Source of the DNA: Astrocystis sublimbata
Lineage: Eukaryota > Ascomycota > Sordariomycetes > Xylariales > Xylariaceae
Direction of reading: 5' to 3'
Length of the DNA stretch: 64,000 nt
NCBI GenBank assembly: GCA_022453515.1
Contig: JAJNNY010000044.1
Location: 124,001 to 188,000, forward strand
The notes under the pieces are model-generated. The model was given only the letters and a program-made list of their open reading frames with translations. It ran no database searches and was not told the DNA's origin. Position 1 is the stretch's first letter; each line of letters opens with the position of its first letter. Position numbers and translations under genes: made by a program. This document shows positions 24,237 through 35,140 of the stretch, in pieces.

Positions 24237-26597
24237 TTTGGTTGATTTCAATCAATAGGGGTTACCACAAGAAAGGGGTACCATGAGATAGGGGTGGCGA
24301 GGCCAGTATTCAGTATGGGATGTCTACACTAGTCAAAAAGAAAACACCGGCAACCTCAGGTGCGGGTACACGATCTTATATAGAAACGGCATGGCGACGT
24401 CGACAATGTGCCTCCTATATGAATATAGGCAAATCCGTTTTTCTCGCTCATTGCGACGAGAGGGCGAGCATCACATCTCATTGGCTAACGGGAAGGGCCT
24501 GGAACAGTTAGTTCCCGCTGGTGCAGTGGGACGTTATGTTTCCCAGGGTAACATGATCGTGATACCGATCTGTGGTATCTTGCATCTCGGAGTCAAGTTG
24601 CGTGACTTTTCAGGGCGAGATGGCGAGACACGGCGGCTGAGATGTTGTCGTCCACGACAAGAGACGCTAACGATACCATGGCGACAGGGATCAGGAGGTG
24701 CCGAACGGCCTAGAGGCGAGGGAGGCTCCTCGATACTTCGCTTCAGCCATGGATGCATGCAGGTTTTTGGACAATCTGTAGATAGATTGCTGCGAGTTCG
24801 GCCATGGTTCGGCATATTTGTGCCTGACAGAGTTCATCGTGCCTTGGCATCGTGCTTGAGCTGTGAATACAGTCGGGTAGCCTCAAAGTGCCTAGCTTTT
24901 TGACCCACTCCGTGATTTCGTCAAGTCTTGTCTCACTATGCCTCGCGAATTCACCAAAACGCGAGGGGCGAACTAAGCTTGGTACCCGATGTTATCTGCT
25001 TGGCGAGTCGATAATCATGAAAATTCATCAGCGCAAAGTTGGCAACATTGTGTCCTTCTGCCCGTGATAGTGAACTGCGTCACGCGTACCGAATCTGCGC
25101 TATAGACGCGTTTTTGTCAGTGCTCGCAAAGAAACACATCGTAATTGCCCATCTCGACGTCTTGAATGGAGGCTTGAAAAAGTATCATGGGAGGAAACGC
25201 GAGCAAACTCTCGTGCTCGAGGTTTCTAAATAGTGACCGCGACACTAGCCTCAGACTGCCGTAAATAGGAGGCTCTCGAGGCTCTTTAGCACGTGCAGAT
25301 TCCACCAAAAAGATTGCGCGGTCGGTGCACTCACCCTTGTCGGTACCAAGCACCCGGACAGGACCCGGATCCACAGCTGGCACTCTGCAAGCTTTCTCAC
25401 GTTGCCAGGGGCCAGGATGCTAGGGTGCTAGGCACACCAGGATGTCTTGCAGTCTAAGCCTTGCACACAGTACTTGTCGCTGTCGACGTTTCAAGCGCTC
25501 TATCTCGATGCTCGATACCATAGAGTTGAGTTCAGAGCAAGGCACACCACAATACAAGAGATGAGCTTCGCACGAGAGAAGACTTACACGATATGAATGT
25601 CACGATGGAGTTCTACGTAAGGCGATGGTTGTCTGGAAGTACATCTTCGCAGCATAAACGCACTAGTGTCCGTAGTCGATGTTCCCGTCCGCTTTAACTC
25701 GTGTGGACTAGCTCCGGATCCTGAGTGGACTCAGCGTCATCACATTTTTCGCCTCTTCAGTTGAAACAAAAATCTTCCAATTTCCTCCAATCTTCTCGCT
25801 TCAACTGGCTTTTGCTCGTACGTACATTCTCCCTATCATATGATCTAAGATGTTGCCTCGTGGAGAGGCTCGGATTTTGTAGGATAAAGGGCGAACTTGT
25901 GTTGAAGAGTTGATTGGGCCAATTAATCCAAGGACCCTTATCTAACCCTCGCCGTCCGTAGCCTATTGTCCAAAAATAGCCAAGGACATGACGAAAACAT
26001 CTAACCGAGTTTGGCATCGCTCATATCCACCTTCTCAGTGCAGCGTGTTCTAGACAGGCATTTTTCTAACAGTTATCTGATCAAGGACAGCGAAACCAAG
26101 ACGACGACATCCAAAATTCTCGCCGAGCCCTTGGCCATTCTGATTGTATTGGCTTGGTAAAAGCATTGACGTTTTCGGAAACCCGAAGCTATCTGACCAA
26201 CTACCGGATACACCCGAATCACTACGACGATGCTCCTTCACCTTCTTCGCTCCCTTCAAGATAGTTCTCAGTCTTCTCATTTCTGCGCAGGACTTCGGCT
26301 CTTTCGATTCACTCAACCCCTATTCTACTTGATGCAGCGCATTTTATTCTGTCATGCCCCAATATCTCGCGTTTAGATTATGTTCAACTCGCTCAACCGT
26401 TGGTTGCAAAAAATACAACAGAGTCATACATGTCTTTTGGCGACCAATAAGGCCATGCTCACTCTAAGGAATGATTTATTTCTTGGCAGGGGAGCAATAG
26501 CGAAGCACGAATCGTCTCCTTCCTTTATCTGCCACATCAAAGCAATTATTCGCCCTTGTGAGCATTGGCACTGTGCTCAACCTCACAATGTGATCCA
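24237..26597. other. Gene-poor 2.4-kb region
   Basis: I could not support any gene here. The longest open frame (170 codons at 24391-24903, plus) has a random-looking composition, no motif, and no splice partners. The promoter of the DHA1 transporter should lie at the left end. The right end runs into the 3' end of the ankyrin gene. Confidence 0.55.
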
Positions 26598-29500
26598 TTA
26601 TGTCTGCGTCTCGTCACCGTTCACATTACCATCACTTTCATAGCCCTCACTCACATTATTTGGAGTTCCGTCCTCACTCGCTACTTCGCTTCCGCTTCCG
26701 CTTCCGCTTTCGGAGTCGGGCTCCTGTTCCAGCCGTTCAAATTGGTCATGCTCGGGGTGGAGGATATCCCTATGCGGGTAACATCGGAAACAAAGATCAT
26801 AGCCATGCCGCGTATATCGCGAATCCTCCCCATGCTCCTCTTTGCACTTCCATCGTACCCCTAGCAGGGCCTTCAACTTAACGTTAGCAACTGGTATCTC
26901 AGACAACGAACAGTGAACGGGTTTTCTGGGAAGAAGGACTTACGCAGAAGCAGCCATCGCAAGTAATACTCTCTGGCCACAGGTACCCACGATTCGATTC
27001 ATGAAACCCATCATCCCAAAATTCTTCTTGATCCTCGCGCTGCGGGTGCCTAGATTTACGTTTGTCACGCGGTTCCAGCCTCTCCAGCACCCAGCTTCCA
27101 TAGCCTCCGTGAAACCTCGCCAGCTTCAAAGCCGACCACTCCTCGTCTTCGACTTTTCCACGAGCCCAAACATCTGCGCCTTGTTCGACAAGGATCTTCG
27201 CAATGTAGTCCAGGTTCCACGGTCTTCGCTGTAGGCATGCCCACATAAGTGGTGACCAGCCGTCGTCATCTGGCTGATCGACGTTGATTTTGGACAGCTC
27301 CAGTAACTTCCTGACATCATCTTCGTCTGCAAGCGCAGTAGCGTAGTGAACCGCTGTTCGACCCAGCTTGTCCGTCGCTTCAAGATCTGCGCCGTGCTCC
27401 ACAAGGAGCATAATATCATTGTAATTCTTGCGGAAAAGACAGTGAACCGGGCTACGCCCTGCGTGGTCTCTTACGTTGACATTGGCACCAGCTTCTAAGA
27501 GAAATCGAATGATCGTTGAATCACCTGACATACACGCTTGGATGATAGGATGTTTGGTGCTTGTGCCCGTCAGGTTGATGCTCGCTTTGCATTCGTCTAC
27601 CATGTACTGAACGGTCGAAATACTGGGAGCGTCTGTGCATAGATAAGTATACAGCGGCGTCTCACCAGTCTGAGGGTTGGTTGCATTGATGTCAGCGCCC
27701 AAGTCAACAATCATTTGAATCAGTCCCCCATCGCTAGTAGCTGCGGCTTGGTGTAATAATCCCGGATTCGAAAGAATAATTTCTGTTGTATTTCCCAATT
27801 TCCCAATCATGTAACGGCAGATTCGGGTCTTCCCGCACTGGAGAGCCATCATCAACGGAGTGTGGCCTTTGTGATTTGCCAAAGTCAAGCTCGCACCCGC
27901 GTTCACCAAACGTTTGACAATGCCCAATGGCGTCCGTCTGGTGATATGGTGCAGGGCCGTATTGCCTTCATCATCTCTTTGTTCCAAATCTATCCTGGAA
28001 CGGTATTCCAGCAATGTCCCCAGAGCGGAACTTGGAAGATCTTTGTCGTCACTAGCGTCATCACTAGCGTCATCGTCGGTGTTGTCACTGTCGCTATCTT
28101 CTTCATCGATGAAGACACAAAGCTGGAGTGGAAACCTTCCATGGCGTGTCCTGTGCTGAGCGTTTGCCCCCGCTTCAAGCAGACGACGTATAATCGCCCT
28201 CTGCTTTTCTTTGCAAGCAATACATAAAGGAGTCATTCCATCGTCTGGGCCGTTATCATTATCAACAAGTTCCTTGTCGATTTCGATTAAATCTTTGTGC
28301 GCTAGAAGTGTTCTCACTGATTTAGAAAACCCCCAACGCGAAGCTTGGTAAAGTACAGTGCCATCCCTTGAACAGTGATTTATGTCAGCACCGCCTTCAA
28401 TAAGAATCTCGAGTATGGCAGGGCTATCGTAAGCAGCATTTATCGTCACAGATCCTAGTTTTGATGATGCTGCAGCATGAACATCGGCGCCATTTTCCAT
28501 TAGTGTCCTCACGTTGTTTACATGCCCATGCCAGGCAGCATTGTACAGAGGGGGATCTGTTCCAACTGGGGCATGATTGACATTTGCTCCTTTGGTAAGC
28601 AACAGGTCTAGTATTTCTTTGTTCGAACCAGACGACGCGATCCCGAGAGCTGTTTGCAATCCATCTTCACATTGACCTGGTGTTTCGACGTTGGCACCAT
28701 TGTCTATGAGGAATTTTACCATCGAGATATCTTGATTCTTAACAGCTTGAAGCAGAGGATGTGGTCCTGGTTCGTTGTTTTCGAAAATCATGTTGATATA
28801 TGCCCCCTGTTCTACCAAAGCCCTGGCTATATCCAGTTGGCGTCTTTTGACGGCATGTAGCAGAGGTGGCTCGGACATTACGGTTGTCATATTGGGGTCT
28901 TCTCCGTGGCTGAGCAATATGCGAACCATATCCAGTTGCCTGGCCTGTGTGGCAATTAATAGAGGCGACCAATATCTATTTATAGAAGTATCGAAGCCAC
29001 TATTTAGGAAAGTCCTGACAGTCTTGGGATAGCCCTTGCGGAGCGCCGTTAGGAATATTTGGTTTCCGTTGTTCGTGGATATCCAATCGTCTTTTGGAAT
29101 AGCCTTGAGCAATTCCTCAATCGAGGTGAATGAAACGCCGATATATGCTTGGGCCAAGGCTTCGTAGACATCCATGATGTTATCTTCAGGATACCCAGGA
29201 TACAAATGACGGAGCATCAGCGCTAAAATACTTGGGTTCGAGTATCTAGCAGCCTGAGCTAGGGCAAGTCGATCCTTAGGTGGCTTGAGAATGGGATATG
29301 GTCCACTCTCCCGGAGAAGTAGTTTAGCAACTTGCTGATGCCTCCCTACCATGCATAAACTAAGAGGAGTATGTCTTAGAGATCCTTGATAGTCGTTGGT
29401 AGGATTGGTGGTAGCCCCGGCCTCGAGCAAAATTTTGACCATTTTGGTCAATCCCAGCCATGACACCCGATGAAGTATACCATTCGGCCATTTGAAATTT

Positions 29501-32405
29501 TCAACGGAAGTGCAGCGAGGGATTAGCACTTCAAGTACCGCTGCATTTCCACAGAAAGTAGCAAACGCGAGGGTATCTTCCAGAATGTGAGATCCCGCGT
29601 CCACCTCTAGGAGAAGTCGATGGACCACTTCTGTTAGCCCTTGCCGTACGGCTGCTTTGAGCGCAACTTCCAAGTTGACTGCAATAGTTCCCATTGTCTT
29701 CTCAGACTGTATGGTCATGTCAACGAGATCAACGAGACCAGTTTGAGCCACAATGAACAGTGTACCTGATGCTCGATCTCCAGGCAGATATGCCAGAGGG
29801 CGTGTAATCCTAGAGTGAACTTTATACCAAAATATTCGCGACTTGCTATCATTGTAGAAACCGAAAAGCTCCTGTATTATTGTCTTCTCATCTGCAAGCT
29901 GACAATGAAGTGGTAGATACTTGACTGCATAAGCAGTCAGGTTGTCTCCAAAGTAGATCGGATATCTCGCACAGTCGATATCTGACACGGGCATTTCGCT
30001 CAAAGCCTCCCGAATTTGAGGAATCTTGAGATAATTGAGACAAAGCCGCGCCATCATTAAGTGGTCTGTTGCCTGAGGTCTTTTATCGATTTTGCCGTAA
30101 GGTTTCCATGATTCGTCATACAAATGGACCGCGCCGTGCTCGAGCTTATACAAGCCTGGGAGGAGCTGATGTATCTTTGCCACAGCGTCAAGTTGCAGCT
30201 GTTCGTAAGTATCAAGTTGTTGCTTTGGGACGTCAGAAATCAACGCCCAGGCTATTTGGTCAATTGAGAAGGGATGAAGTGCAGTCTTGACAATGAGGAA
30301 AACCCGTGTCTCCATTGCTCGTAAGTCTTCTGGTAACGATGCCCGGATCTCATGAAGAAGTAGTGACTTTGTCAGATGTTGTTCAGTGAGGGTTCTGAAG
30401 ACACCTATAGTTTTCGGCCCGAGTCCGTGCCTCGATTGTACCGAAATCAGCCACGTTAACAGTATTTCGGTCATTTGGTATTCCGTTCCGCAACAATTCA
30501 CGGCCGAATGGATTAATAGCTTGGTTTTCTCATCCAATATCGTCAATTCCTGAAGCAAGCGTTTGTTTTGGTCGTCAAATCTGTTACGCAGGTAGTTCGT
30601 GTGGTTTGGAAAGTGATCCATGTTAATATTGGAACAGTCCTTCATCCAGTCATGTTGTTTGCTTCTTCCATCGCCTGTAACAAGAATCCTGAATCTAAGT
30701 TCAGAGTGTTCCCCTAGACTTTGGATCTTTCTCAAGAATTCCCCAACATCATCTTTGCATTGATCAGTACAACTGATGATATAGAGAACATCGCCCTGTA
30801 TACATTGGTGCAATACCAGCATGGATTGGAACAGGTCCGTCGTTGACCATGGGCATAATGGACAGTTGCGGTCCTTCAGGCTCTGCCTCAGCATAGAATG
30901 GCGCAGTAGCTGAGCGACTAGGTATGAAAACAGACCATGTACATTGTTGAAACGGACATCATCTCGGTCGAATTTGAAATGTAATATCAGCGTCGGCCAT
31001 GCCTTGGTAAGTAATCCGTGGTATATCTTATCAGACCATAAATCCATCCGTGAGGATCCATGTGCATTCAAGAGATGTGTCCCAACGCCATTCTTATCGT
31101 ACCAAGTTTTAAACTCATTTGATTCCCATAGCCAGGCCAGGAATTGATCGCAGGCTGATTCCTTTTGAATATGTTGAAGAAGTGGAGGCCGTACGGGAGG
31201 GCAACTCAACAATACATATTTCGGGTCAGGATGGTCTGCATTACCACTGGTGATGGAATTATGCCCCAAAGCATATCGGATGTAGTTCAGTAACAATGTC
31301 TCATTTGGCGGGTCACAATTTAGAGGCGAGAAGGGAAATTCAAATGGTTGATGTATCCTCGCAGAGCTTGGATCTAGGAGGCTGGGCTGTAATGAAGGGT
31401 TGTTGCCATTGTCATCTGTTGATCGCTTGTCGAAGATGTTAACAATCGCAATGTGATGCCATAACATTGCATCAAAGGCTCTGTGATTCACATTGATAAC
31501 TTGTTCGGCCAGTCTTTTAGCCTTTAAGGATAGTTCTGGGAGGCTGAGGAATATAGCTCCATTGCAGGACAGTAGTTTGACCATTGTATCATGAGCTTCG
31601 GAAATGTTGCGAAACTCATGAGGGCAGCTGTAGAAGAACTAATACATGTGGAAATCAGCAAGGAGCTAAGAAAAGGCCGAAGATGAGGGGCTGTCTTACT
31701 ATCAATTTTGTGAAGTGAAGTACAACACCGTATTGCCATGGTTTACTCGCCGCCTCCATCAGAGTCTGTATGTGGATTTAGTCGGAAGTGGAGGAACCGA
31801 ATAGCCCGTTCTGACTCACTGCTTGGGCAATAATTCCGCCTATATCGCGTGTTATGAAGACAAGAGGGCGGCACTAAGCTGAGAGTCAATGTCGAATAAA
31901 ATATGAGGCGATTATAGGCAAAGCTCCTACCTTCTTGCTTCTACGTGTCTTGAGTAGATCTTGGAGCAACTTCATAGCTTCGATTTCGATGCCGTTTGAA
32001 TAGAATGGGGCGGTGTTACTGACATCGTAACGGAACTCCAATATATTCATCTTGTCTCGTGGAATCCACTGGTTGACCCACTTGAGTGCACCAGATTTGA
32101 CAGAGTGATCATTTTGATCCTCACATATTCCATGAATGTATATCACACTGAGTACGAAGTAGGTGTCATGGTCAGCTTCAGGGGGTAGAAATGAGACACA
32201 AAAATTACCCCGCAATTCGGTATTGTGAGAAAGTATGAGAGGCTCACTCGTATTCTGCATTCCGCGAGGTTGAAAACTCTCGAAGTCCCAAATCTGAGGT
32301 TTGTTCAGTCTCATTAGGAGCATCGTCAGGCTTCTTCTCGAATATGATGTTCAGTTCCGCATCATCACCAGAATGAATCATATCCGCGCGACTCGGCTGG
32401 TCCAT
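26598..32405 (-). CDS. NLR-like protein: alpha/beta hydrolase fold - NACHT-like - ankyrin repeats - ZZ finger
   Basis: Predicted 1822-residue protein. Exons on the minus strand are 32405-32248, 32147-31931, 31873-31820, 31765-31700, 31638-26944 and 26876-26598, all phase-consistent. Residues about 53-200 resemble the SERAC1-like alpha/beta hydrolase of fungal NLRs (VIYIHGICED), but the nucleophile elbow reads FITRDIGG, so Asp135 replaces the catalytic Ser. Next comes a NACHT-like region starting FLAWLWESNEFKTW. Its P-loop position reads NAHGSSRMDLWS and lacks the GKS/T Lys, and the Walker B strand is YIISCTDQCKDD. From about residue 780 to 1690 there are many ankyrin repeats (e.g. GADINATNPQTGETPLY). 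The C-terminal exon completes a ZZ-type zinc finger begun by CDGCFC (GVRWKC, YDLCFRCY, HPEHDQF), with one expected Cys missing. It is probably a self/non-self or stress sensor working by binding rather than catalysis; that is inference. Confidence 0.88.
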
Positions 32406-33186
32406 GCTTAATCTTAACAATGTTGAGCCTGAGCAAAGCGGACATGTAAGAGCTGTAGTGAGATACCTATCTAATATTTAGGGGAGTCCTCGAGGATGGG
32501 AAGTATTGAAGCGTCCATCAACGATGAGATACCAAGCACTCTTTCGGTATCATCTAATTACCATGCTAGATGGGGGTGAAAGAATTCTTCAGTGACCTGT
32601 TCTCACCACAACCAATAATTACTTGCACATTGATCGACTCCACTTCCAACTGATATCCCTCACCAATTGATAAGCAAACGAGACGATGCACCGGATGATG
32701 ACTGCGGTATGGCCGCGTAAGGGTTGCTTTTTATAGACATTCAAAAGAACTCGTCTGCACATCATGGCAATCTTTTCGTGTCATTCCGATGCTCATGGGG
32801 GAAGTGCTTGTCTAACTAAGCCTATTACAGCGTCACTCACATGCTGACAGGCATATGAATCCAGGATAATGCGTCTTACCTAGCAAGTATCCGCTGTATA
32901 GCTGAGAATCTGCAGAAATTATATGCAGCCAAGAAGAATTGCCCAGTACTATTGCGCTGACCGGTTGGGGGCCAAAGTGGCGGTCTTGATATGAACTGGA
33001 TTGCGTCGTTAGAAGTCACCCCATACAGTCCGCGTATCCGCTTCACAGTCACTAAACCAGTCTTAAAGTAAAGGGCACCCGGTTTCAGCTTCCTAGTTCT
33101 CCAATAGTCACCTTCCTTGTCTTTTCTTCACATACACGAGGATAAAAACTCTTTTCAGGCATCTTAGAGTTTCAAGCTGACCGAAA
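32406..33186. promoter_or_regulatory. Divergent intergenic region
   Basis: This gap of about 780 bp lies between the divergently transcribed NLR-like gene (minus) and the 309-residue protein gene (plus), and presumably contains both promoters. No coding sequence or strong repeat was seen. Confidence 0.5.
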
Positions 33187-34116
33187 ATGGACCTTTGTAA
33201 TGATGCCGTTGCGGATACACAATGTCATCTTGACGATGAAGCCGCTTTTGACGTCGAACTAGATGTCCAGGGTAACCAAGGCAGTGGTTTCCACACCAAG
33301 AATGACCCGCGTCCTGGGCGTCAGTGGCACAGAGATGATATCACTCAACGGAGGGGAGCTATCAGCGTCAAATGCAACATGACTGACATCGTTCATGGGA
33401 AATTGTCCGCCGGCACTGATGAGGATTATGCTAGCCTCATCGTGTTCCTCTTCCGCTTCGATATCAGGAAAAACTCACGTCGCATCGCGAGAGCCGATAT
33501 CAAAATCACCTTTTCAGGGATTGAAGAAGACCCTTATTGTCGACCCGAAATCCATGACATTTCTTTCAACGACGCTTATAGTCTTGTTGAAAAAACACAC
33601 TCTGAAAGTACCGTCCAGTCAGTCTCTGGCAAAGCTGGTATGACTGGGGCACAGATTGCCGAGCTCTCTGGATCGACGAAGTGGGAGAAAACCACCACAC
33701 GAGAGGTCGAATCACGTACGATGGTCGTGGGGAACACATACAGAAGAGGCTTCGAATTTGGCGGTGACAACCAAGTCAATTGGATTCTGAAGGAAAATGA
33801 CCAATTCAAAACGGGCATACCGAACGTATTCAGGGCTGGCATCTTGCTAAAAAGGGGCGATCTGATGCCATTCAGATGCGAGGTCAAGATCAACTTAAAG
33901 GCCGATACAAGAAGTAGGCTTGAAGACTTTTTCGGCGTCTTTCGACCCAAAGATGATCTGGTTTTATTCAACCCCAAAGCGATGGCACCGGTTGGCAAGC
34001 TTGCAGTTGTGAATCATCAACAGCTAGACACTGAGAGCCTCGGGAAGTTCAACCTTCAAGACATCTCAGATATCACCATCCTGCGAACATACAATGGGGC
34101 TTTTGAAGGAAATTAG
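33187..34116 (+). CDS. Single-exon protein of unknown function (309 aa)
   Basis: I do not recognise this family. The frame opens with ATG at 33187 and encodes 309 residues with no signal peptide or membrane segment. The sequence alternates short hydrophobic strands with polar turns (for example SLIVFLFRFDI, ADIKITFSG, MVVGNTYRRGFEFGG, DLMPFRCEVKINLKAD), which suggests a mostly beta fold. A Ser/Thr/Gly-rich middle section (SESTVQSVSGKAGMTGAQIA) is followed by a charged KWEKTTTREVE stretch. It has no intron, unlike its neighbours. It lies between two NLR/immune-type loci, divergent from one and in tandem with the other, so an accessory role in the same process is possible but unproven. Codon-like regularity and length make it a credible gene. 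Confidence 0.75.
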   Translation: MDLCNDAVADTQCHLDDEAAFDVELDVQGNQGSGFHTKNDPRPGRQWHRDDITQRRGAISVKCNMTDIVHGKLSAGTDEDYASLIVFLFRFDIRKNSRRIARADIKITFSGIEEDPYCRPEIHDISFNDAYSLVEKTHSESTVQSVSGKAGMTGAQIAELSGSTKWEKTTTREVESRTMVVGNTYRRGFEFGGDNQVNWILKENDQFKTGIPNVFRAGILLKRGDLMPFRCEVKINLKADTRSRLEDFFGVFRPKDDLVLFNPKAMAPVGKLAVVNHQQLDTESLGKFNLQDISDITILRTYNGAFEGN

Positions 34117-35140
34117 TAGACAAAGTTGCAGAATCCCATGTCAAGTGTACAGCATTATTCTTGGTATCCGGGTACAGTTTCTAAAGACTACATTTCCTCA
34201 GTTCAGGATAGTTCTCTCTTTGATTTTAAAAAGGATTTCAATTTTCCCTTCAAGCACATTGAGGTAGACATAGGGGCACTGCTAATTACCACTTCTTCAC
34301 CTACCAGAGACAAATTATCTAGTAAGCAATTTTGCGTCTAACAATACAACTTCGACATAATTATTTAATCACTAGTAAGGAGTCACAGTGGGATATTTTG
34401 TGAAATAATCTCTTTTCTAACGATCCAGTTTTGTATCTATATAGATATTTCAAAGGCTCGAATTGTATCCTAACGGTTTGCCGGATTTTCCGATCCGTGC
34501 GATATAGATATAAGCTGCTCGAGACTGAGGATTTTGTGACTGCATGCGACATAGGTAATTACCTAGGTACATAGGAACACATGAACAGCTACTCGGCATG
34601 CTTTGTGCCAAATCAGAAGATTAACCAAGCCCGTGGGGGACACATTAAGTGTCCGGGTCCCTACCTACAGACAATCAATGGGACCGGGACACTTAATCTA
34701 TCCCCCCGTGCCAAAGTTCATATTCTTTAGTTTTCGGAGGGCGTGAGTCTATAATGTAGAGCTGGATTGCTTACTCCTGGAACATGCGTTAACGAGAACG
34801 CAGGGTTACAGTGCATGGTGCTGTGATACGATTGGGGAACTCCTTGCGACGCAACTTGCAGCTTCTGGTTCGAGGGTTTGCCGAAAGACCTGCATGAAAG
34901 AACCCTTCCGATTCCACTACAAATTTACAGTGAATTGGGGGCTCAACGTTGAGGATGCCTCTAGTGTCAACCAATCAATAACTGGCCTCGCGTCTCTAGA
35001 TTTCTTGAAATGTGTAATTTGCTTTTTGAAATCCACCTGTCACTTTGTAGTACTGGCATGATTCTTTACGTGTATTGTTAGAATTTATAATATTCTATTC
35101 GCCCAATCATTCTCATAATACAGCCTTTACCAGGAGATAG
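34117..35140. other. Intergenic region with an 81-bp hairpin-forming repeat
   Basis: No gene is seen in this AT-rich kilobase. It contains the inverted repeat at 34630-34710 (listed separately) and an ACCTAGGTA palindrome at 34561-34569. The small open frames lack motifs. Confidence 0.55.
34630..34710. repeat. Inverted repeat, two ~31-bp arms around an ~18-bp loop
   Basis: The left arm (34630-34661) carries GGGGGACACATTAAGTGTCC and the right arm (34680-34710) carries GGGACACTTAATCTATCCCC. Read on the opposite strand, the right arm matches the left at most positions. The short spacer makes a foldback, MITE-like structure, or the joined ends of a deleted transposon. No clear target duplication is visible. 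Confidence 0.75.

Noticed and set aside
24391..24903. 170-codon plus-strand open frame
   Set aside because: Arg- and Gly-rich, no motif, no hydrophobic core, no splice context and no support from neighbours; likely a chance frame.
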